Source of the DNA: Aegilops tauschii subsp. strangulata
Lineage: Eukaryota > Streptophyta > Magnoliopsida > Poales > Poaceae
Length of the DNA stretch: 64,000 nt
Direction: 5' to 3'
Assembly (NCBI RefSeq): GCF_002575655.3
Contig: NC_053039.3
Location: 48,361,290 to 48,425,289 of the forward strand
The notes under the pieces are model-generated. The model saw nothing but the letters and a program-made list of their open reading frames with translations, had not been told where the DNA came from and searched no databases. Positions 1 through 11,002 of this stretch are shown here, in pieces (the stretch's first letter is position 1; every line of letters begins with the position of its first letter). A program made the position numbers and the translations under genes.

Positions 1-1793
1 TCGTTGCTAAGAATGGATCCTTTCTAGAGAAGGAGTTTCTCTCGAAAGAAGTGAGTGGGAGGAAAGTAGAACTTGATGAGGTATCTGTACCTGCTCCCTT
101 ATTGGAAAGTAGTTCATCACAGAAATCTGTTCCTGTGACTCCTACACCAATTAGTGAGGAAGCTAATGATGATGATCATGTAACTTTAGATCAAGTTACT
201 ACCGAACCTCGTAGGTCAACCAGAGTAAGATCCGCACCAAAGTGGTACGGTAATCCTATTCTGGAGGTCATGTTACTTGACTATGACGAACCTACGAACT
301 ATGAGGAAGCGATGATGAGCCCAGATTCTGCGAAATAGCTTGAGGCCATGAAATCTGAGATGTGATCCATGTATGAGAACAAAGTGTGGACTTTGGTTGA
401 CTTGCCCGATGATTGGCAAGCCATCGAGAAAAATGGATCTTCAAGAAGAAGACTGACGCTGGCGGTAATGTTACTGTCTACAAAGCTCGACTTGTTGCAA
501 AAGGTTTTCGACAACTTCAAGGAGTGGACTACGATGAGACCTTCTCACCCGTAGCGATGCTTAAGTTCGTCCGAATCATGTTAGCAATTGCTGCATTTTA
601 TGATTATGAAATTTGGCAAATGGATGTAAAGACTACATTCCTGAATGGATTTCTGGATGAAGAGTTGTATATGATGCAACCTGAAGGTTTTATCGATCCA
701 AAGGATACTAACAAAGTGTGCAAGCTCCAGCAATCCATTTATGGACTGGTGCAAGCATCTCGGAGTTGGAATAAACGTTTTGATAGTGTGATCAAAGCAT
801 ATGGTTTTATACAGACTTTTTGAGAAGCATGTATTTACAAGAAAGTGTGTGGGAGCTCTGTAGCATTTCTAATATTATATGTGGATGACAAATTGTTGAT
901 TGGAAATGATATAGAATTTCTGGATAGCATAAAAGGATACTTGAACAAGAGTTTTTCAATGAAAGACCTCGGTGAAGGTGCTTATATATTGGGCATCAAG
1001 ATCTATAGAGATAGATCGAGACGCTTAATTGGACTTTCACAAAGCACATGCCTTGATAAAGTTTTGAAGAAGTTCAAAATGGATCAAGCAAAGAAAGGGT
1101 TCTTGCCTGTGTTACAAGGTGTGAAGTTGAGTTAGACTCAATGCCCGACCACTACAGAATATAGAGAGAAAATGAAAGTTGTTCCCTATGCTTCAGCCAT
1201 AGGCTCTATCATGTATGCAATGTTGTATACCAGACCTGATGTGTGCCTTGCTATTAGTTTAGCAGGGAGGTACCAAAGTAATCAAGGAGTGGATCACTGG
1301 ACAGCGGTCAAGAACATCCTGAAATACCTGAAAAGGACTAAGGATATGGTTCTCGTTTATGGAGATGACAAAGACCTCGTCATAATTGGTTACGTCGATG
1401 CAAGCTTTGACACTGATCTGGATGACTCGAAGTCACAAACTGGATACGTATTTCTATTGAATGGTGGAGCTGTCAGTTGGTGTTGTTCTAAGCAAAGCGT
1501 CGTGGCGGGATCTACGTGTGAAGCCGAGTACATAGCTGGTTCGGAAGCAGCAGATGAAGGACTTCTTATCCGATCTAGGTGTCATACCTAGTGCATCAGT
1601 TCCAGCGAAAATCTTTTGTGACAATACTGGTGCAATTGCCTTGGCAAAGGAATCCAGATTTCACAAGAGAACCAAGCACATCAAGAGATGCTTCAATTCT
1701 ATCCGCGCTCAAGTCAAGGAAGGAGACATAGAGATTTTCAAGATACATACGGATCTGAATGTTGCAGACTCGTTGACTAAGCCCCTCTCATGA
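1..1793 (+). pseudogene. Copia pol fragment: RT and RNase H, broken
   Basis: Translation gives the integrase-RT linker (RRSTRVRSAPKWYGNP, near 211-258), the RT start (YENKVWTLVDLP, near 373), RT core ([20 protein letters not shown], near 614) and the catalytic box LYVDDKLLIGND (near 874-910). RNase H follows (GYVDASFDTD near 1388; STCEAEYIAGS near 1511) and ends in VADSLTKPLS at 1793. It cannot make protein: there are in-frame stops near 336, 363, 822 and 1134, a frameshift near 430-440 and another near 1550-1560. The RT, catalytic aspartates included, is otherwise well preserved. Confidence 0.92.
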
Positions 1794-1880
1794 GCAAAAC
1801 ATGATCAGCACCAAGGCTCCATGGGTGTTAGAATCATTACTGTGTAATCTAGATTATTGACTCTAGTGCAAGTGGGAGAC

Positions 1881-3610
1881 TGAAGGAAATATGCCCTAGA
1901 GACAATAATAAAGTTGTTATTTATATTTCCTTATATCATGATAAATGTTTATTATTCATGCTAGAATTGTATTAACCGGAAACTTAGTATATGTGTGAAT
2001 ACATAGACAAACAGAGTGTCACTAGTATGCCTCTACTTGACTAGCTTGTTGAATCAAAGATGGTTAAGTTTCCTAGCTATAGACATGAGTTGTCATTTGA
2101 TTAACGGGATCACATCATTAGAGAATGATGTGATTGACTTGACCCATTCTATTAGCTTAGCACTTGATCGTTTAGTATGTTGCTATTGCTTTCTTCTGAC
2201 TTATACATGTTCCTATGACTATGAGATTATGCAACTCCCGAATACCGGAGGAACACTTAGTGTGCTACCAAACGTCACAACGTAACTGGGTGATTATAAA
2301 GGTGCTCTAAAGGTGTCTCCGATGGTACTTGTTGAGTTGGCATAGATCGAGATTAGGATTTGTCACTCTGATTGTTGGAGAGGTATCTCTGGGCCCTCTC
2401 GATAATGCACATCACTATATGCCTTGCAAGCAATGTGACTAATGAGTTAGTTGCGGGATGATGCATTACGGAACGAGTAAAGAGACTTGCCGGTAACGAG
2501 ATTGAACTAGGTATTGAGATACCAACGATCGAATCTTGGGCAAGTAACATATCGATGACAAAGGGAACAACGTATGTTGTTATGCGGTTCGACCGATAAA
2601 GATCTTTGTAGAATATGTAGGAACCAATATGAGCATCCAGGTTCCACTATTGTTTATTGACCGGAGATGAGTCTCGGTCATGTCTACATAGTTTTCGAAC
2701 CGTAGGGTCCGCACGCTTAACGTTCGGTGACGATCGGTATTATGAGTTTATGTGTTTTGATGTACCGAAGGTAGTTCGGAGTCCTGTATATGATCATGGA
2801 CATGACAAGGAGTCTCGAAATGGTCGAGACGTAAAGATCGATATATTGGAAGCCTATGTTTGGACATCGGAATGGTTCCGGATGAATTCGGTCATTTACC
2901 AGAGTACCGGGAGGTTACCGGAACCCCCCGGGGAGTATATGGGCCTTATTGGGCCTTAGTGGAATAGAGGAGAGGAAGGGAAAAGGTGGAGGCACGCCCC
3001 CCTAGCCCAATCCGAATTGGGTGGGGGGCTGCCCCCCCCCCTTCCTTCCCTCTCTCCTCCCCTTCCTTCTCTCCTACTCCTACTACTTAGAAAGGGGGAT
3101 CCTACTCCCGGTGGGAGTAGGACTCCCCAGGGCGCGCCATAGTAGAGGGCCGGCCCTCCCCCTCCTCCACTCCTTTATATACGGGGGAGGGGGCGCCCCA
3201 TAGACACACAAGTTGATCATTGATCCCTTAGCTGTGTACGGTGCCCCCCTCCACCATAATCCACCTCGGTCATATCGTTGCAGTGCTTAGGCGAAGCCCT
3301 GCGCCGGTAGCTTCATCATCACCGTCATCTCGCCGTCGTGCTGACGAAGCTCTCCCTCGACACTTAGCTGGATCGAGAGTTCGTGGGACGTCACCGAGCC
3401 GAACGTGTGCAGATCGCGGAGGTGCCGTACTTTCGGTACTAGGATCGGTCGGATCGTGAAGACGTATGACTACATCAACCGCATTGTCATAACGCTTTCG
3501 CTTATGGTCTATGAGGGTACGTGGACTACACTCTCCCCTCTCATTACTATGCATCACCATGATCTTGCATGTGCGTAGGAAATTGTTTGAAATTACTACG
3601 TTCCTCAACA
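1881..3610 (+). repeat. 3' LTR of Copia C (1730 bp)
   Basis: The LTR starts TGAAGGAAATATGCCCTAGA directly after polypurine tract aagtgggaga and ends ctacgttcctcaaca. Its length matches the other Copia LTRs here (1727 and 1783 bp). It contains a TATA-like motif near 3174 and GC-rich sequence around it, as expected for the U3/R boundary of this group. No second LTR of C is in the window, so its age cannot be estimated here. Confidence 0.93.
3174..3181 (+). promoter_or_regulatory. TATA-like box in Copia C LTR
   Basis: The motif tttatata lies about 1.29 kb into the LTR, in a GC-rich context (ctcctttatatacggggg). The same motif in the same setting occurs in Copia A's LTR on the other strand at 16506-16513. 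It is the likely LTR promoter core. Confidence 0.6.
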
Positions 3611-4345
3611 ATCAAATCATGCATATAAGAATTCAGAGAAGAATCAAATGTTGTTCATAGATAATCTTGATCATAAACCCACAATTCATCGGATCTCGAC
3701 AAACACACCACAAAAAGTATTACATCGAATAGATCTCCAAGAACATCAAGGAGAACTTTGTATTGAGAACCAAAGAGAGAGAAGAAGCCATCTAGCTAAT
3801 AACTATGGACCCGAAGGTCTGTGGTAAACTACTCATACATCATCGGAGAGGCTATGGTGTTGATGTAGAAGCCCTCCGTGATCGAATCCCCCTCTAGCAG
3901 ATCGCCAAAAAAGGCCCCAAGATGGGATCTCATGGGTACAGAAGGTTGCGGTGGTGGAAAAGTGGTTTCGTGGCTCCCCTGGATGTTTTCAGGGTATAAG
4001 AGTATATATAGGCGAAAGAAGTAGGTCGGTGGAGCTACGAGGGGCCCATGAGTGAGGGGGCGCGCCTACCCCCTGGGCGCACCCTCCTGCCTCGTGGCCG
4101 CCTCGTTGCGTCTCTGACTTCCACTCCAAGTCTCCTGGATTGCGTTTGTTCCAAGAAAGATCCTCGCGAAGGTTTCATTCCGTTTGGATTCCGTTTGATA
4201 TTCCTTTTCTGCAACTGGGCCTCCGGTTAATAGGTTAGTCCCAAAAATAATATAAAAGAGCATATTAAATCCCATTAAACATCCAAAACAGATAATATAA
4301 TAGCATGGAACAATCAAAAATTATAGATACGTTGGAGACGTATCA
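3611..4345 (-). repeat. 3' LTR of element B, truncated by Copia C
   Basis: It matches 8991-9757 of B's 5' LTR closely, at roughly 3% substitutions by eye, plus one ~32-bp indel near 4211 compared with 9590-9625. Read on the minus strand it begins TGATACGTCTCCAACG at 4345. The remaining ~770 bp must lie beyond the left edge, on the far side of Copia C. Confidence 0.9.
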
Positions 4346-4360
4346 GCATCCCCAAGCTTA
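4346..4360 (-). other. Polypurine tract of element B
   Basis: On the minus strand taagcttggggatgc lies directly against the 3' LTR start TGATACG. G has the same tract at 32104-32118. Plus-strand DNA priming normally starts here. Confidence 0.8.
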
Positions 4361-5103
4361 ATTCCTGCTCGTCCTCGAGTACGTAAATGATAAAAACAGA
4401 ATTTAATGTGGAATGCTACCTAACATAATTTTCAATGTAATTTTCTTTATTGTGGCATGAATGTTCAGATCCGAAAGATTCAAGACAAAAGTTTAATATT
4501 GACATAAAAATAATAATGCTTCAAGCATACTAACTAAGAAATTATGTCTTCTCAAAATAACATAGCCAAAGAAATCTCATCCCTACAAAATCATATAGTT
4601 TGGCCATGCTTCATTTTCGTCACACAAAATGCTCTCATCATGCACAACCCCGATGACAAGCCAGGCAATTGTTTCGTACTTTAGTATTCTCAAACTTTTT
4701 CAACTTTCACGCAATACATGAGCGCGAGCCATGGACATAGCACTATGGGTGGAATAGAATATGATGATGGAAGTTGTGTGGAGAGGACAAAAAAGGAGAA
4801 ACTCTCACATTGACGCGGCTAATCAACGGGCTATGGAGATGCCCATCAATTGATGTCAATGCGAGGAGTAGGGATTGCCATGCAACAGATGCACTAGAGC
4901 TATAAATGTATGAAAGCTCAACAAAATAAACTAAGTGGGTGCGCATCCAACTTGCTTGCTCACGAAGACCTAGGGCATTTGAGGAAGCCCATTGTTGGAA
5001 TATACAAGCCAAGTTCTATAATGAAAAATTCCCACTAGTATATGAAAGTGACAAAATAAGAGACTATCTATAATGATGATCATAGTGCTATTTTGAAGCA
5101 CAA

Positions 5104-5684
5104 GTGTGGAAAAGGATAGTAGCATTGTCCCTTCTCTCTTTTTCTCTCATTTTTTTTGGGCCTTCTCTTTTTTGGCCATTCTCTCTTTTTTTTATTTGGC
5201 ATTTCTCTTTTTTTCCTCACACGGGACAATGCTCTAATAATGATGATCATCACACTTCTATTTATTTACAACTCAAGGATTACAACTCGATACTAGAACA
5301 AAATATGACCCTATATGAGTGCCTCCGGCGGTGTACCGGGATAGGCAATGAATCAAGAGTGACATGTATGAAAAATTATGCATGGTGGCCTTGCCACAAA
5401 TACGATGTCAACTACATAATCATGCAAGGCAATATGACAATGATGAAGCGTGTCATAATAAACAGAACGGTGGAAAGTTGCATGGCAATATATCTCGGAA
5501 TGGCTATGGAAATGCCATAATAGGTAGATATGGTGGCTGTTTTGAGGAAGATATAAGGAGGTTTATGTGTGATAGAGCGTATCATATCACGGGGTTTGGA
5601 TGCACCGGCGAAGTTTGCACCAACTCTCAAGGTGAGAAAGGGCAATGCACGGTACCGAAGAGGCTAGCAATGATGGAAGGGTGA
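5104..5684 (+). other. Antisense reading frame inside element B
   Basis: Two overlapping frames run opposite to B's gag (5104-5520 and 5364-5684). The first has a hydrophobic N-terminal half (LSLLSFSLIFFGPSLFWPF), then a Cys-containing part with YECLRRCTG and RVTCMKNYAWWPCHKYDVNY. The second continues as GNISRNGYGNAIIGRYGGCF and further cysteines. Element G carries the same segments, again antisense (30750-31371). The layout suggests a membrane-anchored or secreted Cys-rich product. The hydrophobic part, however, comes from pyrimidine-rich low-complexity DNA, and similarity between copies could be plain DNA relatedness. I do not recognise a family. Confidence 0.3.
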
Positions 5685-6468
5685 GAGTGCGTATAATCCA
5701 TGGACTCAACATTAGTCATAAAGAACTCACATACTTATTGTAAAAAATCTACAAGTCATCAAAACCAAGCACTACGCGCATGCTCCTAGTGGGATAGATT
5801 GGTAGGAAAAGACCATCGCTCGTCCCCACCGCCGCTCATAAGGAGGACAATCAAAGAAACACCTCATGCTTCAAATTTGTTACACAACGGTTACCATACG
5901 TGCATGCTACGGGAATTGCAAACTTCAACACAAGTATTTATCAAATTCACAATTACTCAACTAGCATGACTCTAATATCACCATCTTCATATCTCATAAC
6001 AATCATCAAGTATCAAACTCCTCATAGTATTCAATGCACTCTATATGGAAGTTTTTATTTTACCCATCTTGGGTGCCCATCATATTAGGACTAATTTTAT
6101 AGCCAAAGCAAATTACCATACTGTTCTAAAATACTCTCAAAATAATATAAGTGAAGCATGAGAGATCAATAATTTCTATAAAATAAAACCACCACCGTGC
6201 TCTAAAAAGATATAAGTGAAGCACTAGAGCAAAAATTATCTAGCTCAAAAAGATATAAGTGAAGCACATAGAGTATTCTAATAAATTCCAATTCATGTGT
6301 GTCTCTCCAAAAAGGTGTGTACATCAAGGATGATTTTGGTAAACTAAAAAGCGAAGATTCAAATCATACAAGACGCTCCAAGCAAAACACATATCATGTG
6401 GTGAATAAAAATATAGCCTCAAGTAAAGTTACCGATAGACGAAGGCGAAAGAGGGCATGCCTTCTGGG

Positions 6469-6539
6469 GCATCCCCAAGCTTAGGCTTTTGGTTGTACTT
6501 GAATTTTACCTTGGGGTGCCTTGGGCATCCCCAAGCTTA
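6469..6539 (-). repeat. Two internal copies of the polypurine-tract motif (B)
   Basis: The 15-base polypurine motif of B recurs exactly at 6469-6483 and 6525-6539 on the minus strand, about 2.1 kb upstream of the genuine tract. Element G has the same arrangement at 29922-29936 and 29975-29989. These could be extra priming sites or relics of a duplication. Confidence 0.7.
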
Positions 6540-7302
6540 GGCTCTTTCCACTCCTTATTCCGAAATCCATCAAATCTTTACCCAAAAACTTGAAAACTTC
6601 ACAACACAAAACTTAAACAGAAAATCTCATGAGCTCTGTTAGTGTAAGAAAACAAACCACCACTTTAAGGTACTGCAATGAAATCATTATTTATTTATAT
6701 TGGTGTTAAACCTACTGTATTCCAACTTCTCTATGGTTCATACCCCCCGATACTAGCCATAGATTCATCAAAATAAGCAAACAACACACAAAAAACAGAA
6801 TCTGTCAAAAACAGAACAGTCTATAGTAATCTGTATCAAACGTATACTTATGGAACTCCAAAAATTCAAAAATAAATTGCTGGACGTGAGGAACTTGTAT
6901 ATTAATCATCTTCAAAAATAATCAACCTAAAATAACTCTCCAGTAAAAAATGGCAGCTAATCTCGTGAGCGCTAAAGTTTCTGTTTTTTACAGCAAGATC
7001 GCAAAGACTTCACCCAAGTCTTCCCAAAGGTTCTACTTGGCACAAACACTAATTAAAACATAAAACCACATCTAAACAGAGGCTAGATGAATTATTTATT
7101 ACTAAAAAGGAACAAAAATAAAATTGGGTTGCCTCCCAACAAGCGCTATCGTTTAACGCCCCTAGCTAGGCATAAAAACAAGAATAGATCTAGGTATTGC
7201 CATCTTTGGTAGGCAATTCTTCAATTGAACACTTATAACCCTTAGGAGTTTCCTTGTTTTCATTGATGATCAAACTCCTAGGCAAGAAATCAAGAAATTC
7301 AT

Positions 7303-8004
7303 TTATGTAGCAAAAGGTTCCTTAATGATAGCTAAAAAGTTGGGGTGAACACTTATTGATTTGAGATCCGCATTCTCCTTACTAGAAGATTCACTCTTAT
7401 TTTTAGGAACATACATAAACTTGGCAACTTTGGTAGTAGGAGGGTTTGAAGTGTTTCTCACGGCAGAAAAGGCAGACCCTAAGTTGGTAATAATATCCTC
7501 AAGTTTATTAATTCTAGTGGAATCTTGATCTATCTTTTCATTAACTATGGGTTCTTTTTCTCTAAAAATTTCCAGAGTAACTCCTACCTTAGATCCATAT
7601 TGGGTAATTTGGTTTTGGATCTTTCTATCCAAATTCTCGATCAACTCTACAGTGGCAACTTTATTTTCAATAATTTCAAGCCTTTGCATCACATGTTCCA
7701 AAGTTAAAATAGTTCCATTAACCAAAAGAGGTGGTGGGCCAAACAAATCTATCATAGCATTATAAGAATCAAAAGTATGGCTACCCAAGAAATTCCCTCC
7801 CGTAATGGTATCAAGAATATATCTATTCCAAGGAGTGATGCCTACGTAAAAATTATGAAGAACGGAAGTAGATTGCTTCCTAGTGGATCTATTCTGAGCA
7901 TTGCAAATTCTGTACCAAGCATCTTTTAGATTTTCTCCTTCCCTTTGTTTAAAATTAAGAACTTCATTATCGGGAGTACTAACAATGATAGAAGGACTGG
8001 CCAT
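7303..8004 (-). CDS. Gag-like protein of element B (233 aa)
   Basis: An uninterrupted minus-strand ORF starting about 190 nt after the primer-binding site. Near residue 25 it has GENLKDAWYRICNAQ, the LxxAW-R pattern of plant retrotransposon gag domains. There follow VGITPWNRYILDTITGGNF and a charged, probably helical section around residues 105-175 (LEHVMQRLEIIENKVATVEL). No zinc knuckle, protease or RT follows. It would form virus-like particles in the cytoplasm, with enzymes supplied in trans by an autonomous relative (inference). The start ATGGCCAGTCC is taken because translation is open from there to the stop at 7303. G's copy is frameshifted. Confidence 0.7.
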   Translation of the reverse strand: MASPSIIVSTPDNEVLNFKQREGENLKDAWYRICNAQNRSTRKQSTSVLHNFYVGITPWNRYILDTITGGNFLGSHTFDSYNAMIDLFGPPPLLVNGTILTLEHVMQRLEIIENKVATVELIENLDRKIQNQITQYGSKVGVTLEIFREKEPIVNEKIDQDSTRINKLEDIITNLGSAFSAVRNTSNPPTTKVAKFMYVPKNKSESSSKENADLKSISVHPNFLAIIKEPFAT

Positions 8005-8196
8005 GATGGCAAAACAAACGATCTAACACGCGGACACACAAGAAGCAAGCGAAAAGAGACGAACAGAAAAAGGGCGAATAAAATGGCAAGGGTGAAGTGG
8101 GGGAGAGGAAAACGAGAGGCAAATGGCAAATAATGTAATGCGAGGGATAAGAGTTTGTGATGGGTACTTGGTATGTCTTGACTTGTGCGTAGATCT

Positions 8197-8213
8197 CCCC
8201 GGCAATGGTGCCA
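8197..8213 (-). other. Primer-binding site of element B
   Basis: On the minus strand TGGCACCATTGCCGGGG lies 11 bases inside the LTR end. It resembles the TGGCGCC-type site of many Triticeae gypsy elements, and G has TGGCGCCATTGCTGGGG at 28449-28465. Confidence 0.75.
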
Positions 8214-8224
8214 GAAATCCTTCT

Positions 8225-9757
8225 TGCTACCTCTTGAGCATGCGTTGGTTTTCCCTTGAAGAGGAAAGGGTGATGCAGCAAAGTAGCGTAAGTATTTCCC
8301 TCACTTTTTGAGAACCAAGGTATCAATCCAGTAGGAGACTACATGCAAGTCGCCTAGTACCTGCACAAACAATCAAGAACCTTGCAACCAACGCGATAAA
8401 GGGGTTGTCAATCCCTTCACGGCCACTTGCAAAAGTGGGATCTAATAAAGATAATAAGATAAATATTTTTAGTATTTTTGTTGTATAGATCAAAATAAAC
8501 AGCGACAGAAATAGCTAGTTGACGGGAAACTAATATGATGTAAAATAGACCTGGGGGCCACAGGTTTCACTAGTGGCTTCTCTCATGATAGCATATATTA
8601 TGGTGGGTGAACAAATTACTGCCGAGCAAGGCATGATCATTAACATTGGCAGCACATCCGTGTCAAGTAGACCGAAGCGATTCTCCATCTACTACTATTA
8701 CTCCACACATCGACCTCTATCCAGCATGCATCTAGAGTATTAAGTTCATAAGAACAGAGTAACGCATTAGGAAAGATGACATGATGTACAGGGATAAAAT
8801 CAACCAATATGATATAAACCCCATCTTTTTATCCTCGATGGAAACAATACAGTACGTGTAGGTGCCCTTTCTGTCACTGGGATCGAGCACCTCAAGATTG
8901 AACCCAAAGCTAAGCACTTCTCCCATTCCAGGAAAGATCAATCTAGTAGGCCAAACTAAACCGATAATTCGAAGAGACTTGCAAAGATATCAAATCATGC
9001 ATATAAGAATTCAGAGAAGAATCAAATATTGTTCATAGATAATCTTGATCATAAACCCACAATTCATCGGATCTCGACAAACACACCGCAAAAAGTATTA
9101 CATCGAATAGATCTCCAAGAACGTCGAGGAGAACTTTGTATTGAGAACCAAAGAGAGAGAACAAGCCATCTAGCTAATAACTATGGACCCGAAGGTCTAT
9201 GGTAAACTACTCACACATCATCGGAGAGGCTATGGTGTTGATGTAGAAGCCCTCCGTGATCGAATCCCCTCCGGCAGATCGTCGGAAAAGGCCCCAAGAT
9301 GGGATCTCACGGGTACAGAAGGTTGTGGCGGTGGAAAAGTGGTTTCGTGGCTCCCCTGGATGTTTTCAGGGTATAAGAGTATATATAGGCGAAAGAAGTA
9401 GGTCGGTGGAGCTACGAGGGGCCCACGAGAGAGGGGGGCGCACCTACCCCCCTGGGCGCGCCCTCCTACCTCGTGGCCGCCTTGTTGCGTCTCTGACTTC
9501 CACTCCAAGTCTCCTGGATTGCGTTTGTTCCAAGAAAGATCCTCGCAAAGGTTTCATTCCGTTTGGATTCCGTTTGATATTCCTTTTCTGCGAAACACTC
9601 AAACTGGCAAAAAACAGCAATTGGCACTGGGCCTCCGGTTAATAGGTTAGTCCCAAAAATAATATAAAAGAGCATATCAAAGCCCATTAAACATCCAAAA
9701 CAGATAATATAATAGCATGGAACAATCAAAAATTATAGATACGTTGGAGACGTATCA
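8225..9757 (-). repeat. 5' LTR of element B (1533 bp)
   Basis: Complete LTR running (minus strand) from TGATACGTCTCC at 9757 to GTAGCA at 8225. It is homologous along its length to G's 5' LTR (26860-28437). A palindromic TATA motif lies at 9380-9387. Its flank at 9758 resumes Copia A's LTR. Confidence 0.9.
9380..9387 (-). promoter_or_regulatory. TATA-like box in element B LTR
   Basis: The motif tatatata is at about 370 bp into the LTR in transcription direction. The equivalent position in G (27230-27236) is also a tatatat run, so this is probably the LTR promoter core. Confidence 0.5.
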
Positions 9758-11002
9758 GGGGGCAATCCTACTCCAAGTAGGATTCGGCCCCCCCTTCCCT
9801 ATTCCAACAAGGAGAAGGGGGGAAGGATAGGGAGGAGAGAAGGAAAGGGGGGCCGGCCCCCTTGTCCAATTCGGTTTGGGCTAGGGGGGGCGCGTGCCAC
9901 ACCTTGTCCTGCCTCCTCTCTTCCACCACTAGGCCCATGAGGCCCAATAACCCCCGGGGGGTTCCGGTAACCCCCCGGTACTCCAGAAAATACCCGATAC
10001 ACTTTGGAACCATTCCGGTGTCCGAATATAACCTTCCAATATATCAATCTTTATGTCTCGACCATTTCGAGACTCCTCGTCATGTCCGTGATCACATCCG
10101 GGACTCCGAACATCCTTCGGTACATCAAATCACATAACTCATAATACTATCGTCATCGAACGTTAAGCGTGCGGGCCCTACGTGTTCGAAAACTATGTAG
10201 ACATGACCGAGACACATCTCCAGTCAATAACCAATAGCGGAACCTGGATGCTAACATTAGCTCCTACATATTCTACGAAGATCTTTATCGGTCAAACCGC
10301 ATAACAACATACATTGTTCCCTTTGTCATCGGTCTGTTACTTGCCCGAGATTCGATCGTCGGTATCACCATACCTAGTTCAATCTCGTTACCGGCAAGTC
10401 TCTTTACTCGTTCCGTAATGCATCATCCCGCAACTAACTCATTACTCACATTGCTTGCAAGGCTTATAGTGATGTGCATTACCGAGAGGGCCCAGAGATA
10501 CCTCTCCGATACACGGAGTGACAAATCCTAATCTCGATCTATGCCAACTCAACAAACACCATCGGAGACACCTGTAGAGCATCTTTATAATCACCCAGTT
10601 ATGTTGTGACGTTTGATAGCACACTAAGTGTTCCTCTGGTATTCGGGAGTTGCATAATCTCATAGTCATAGGAACATGTATAAGTCATGAAGAAAGCAAT
10701 ATCAACAAACTAAACGATCATAGTACTAAGCTAAGGGATGGGTCTTGTCCATCACATCATTCTCTAATGATGCGATCCCGTTCATCAAATGACAACACAT
10801 GTCCATGGCTAGGAAACTTAACCATCTTTGATTAACGAGCTAGTCAAGTAGAGGCATACTTGGGACACTCTGTTTTCTATGTATTCACACATGTATTAAG
10901 TTTCCGGTTAATACAATTCTAGCATGAATAATAAACATTTATCATGATATAAGGAAATATAAATAACAACTTTATTATTGCCTCTAGGGCATATTTCCTT
11001 CA
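9758..11002 (-). repeat. 3' LTR of Copia A, truncated by element B
   Basis: Homologous to 16565-17813. On the minus strand the LTR starts TGAAGGAAATATGCCCTAGA at 11002, next to polypurine tract agtgggagac. The plus-strand left end at 9758 is where element B entered. Confidence 0.92.

Larger units (their letters stand above)
1..3610 (+). mobile_element. Copia element C, 3' part (Angela/BARE/WIS type)
   Basis: This is the 3' part of a Ty1/Copia retrotransposon that continues off the left edge. In order it shows the end of integrase and the linker, reverse transcriptase, RNase H, a polypurine tract (1869-1880) and a 3' LTR. Order and motifs fit the Angela/BARE/WIS group of Triticeae. It sits inside the 3' LTR of gypsy-like element B: the bases just after its LTR (from 3611) match position 8991 onward of B's other LTR. 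The expected 5-bp target duplication would be atcaa at 3611-3615, but its partner is outside the window. Confidence 0.93.
3611..9757 (-). mobile_element. Gag-only gypsy-like element B
   Basis: A minus-strand LTR retrotransposon. It has a complete 5' LTR (8225-9757), a primer-binding site (8197-8213), one gag-like ORF (7303-8004), about 3 kb without sense coding sequence, a polypurine tract (4346-4360) and a 3' LTR cut by Copia C (3611-4345). No protease, RT or integrase is visible, so it appears non-autonomous. It resembles the Sabrina/WHAM-like gypsy families of wheat, but I cannot assign the family without a search. It interrupts Copia A: sequence from 9758 onward continues A's LTR. Element G (26860-32555) is a second member. 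Confidence 0.88.
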
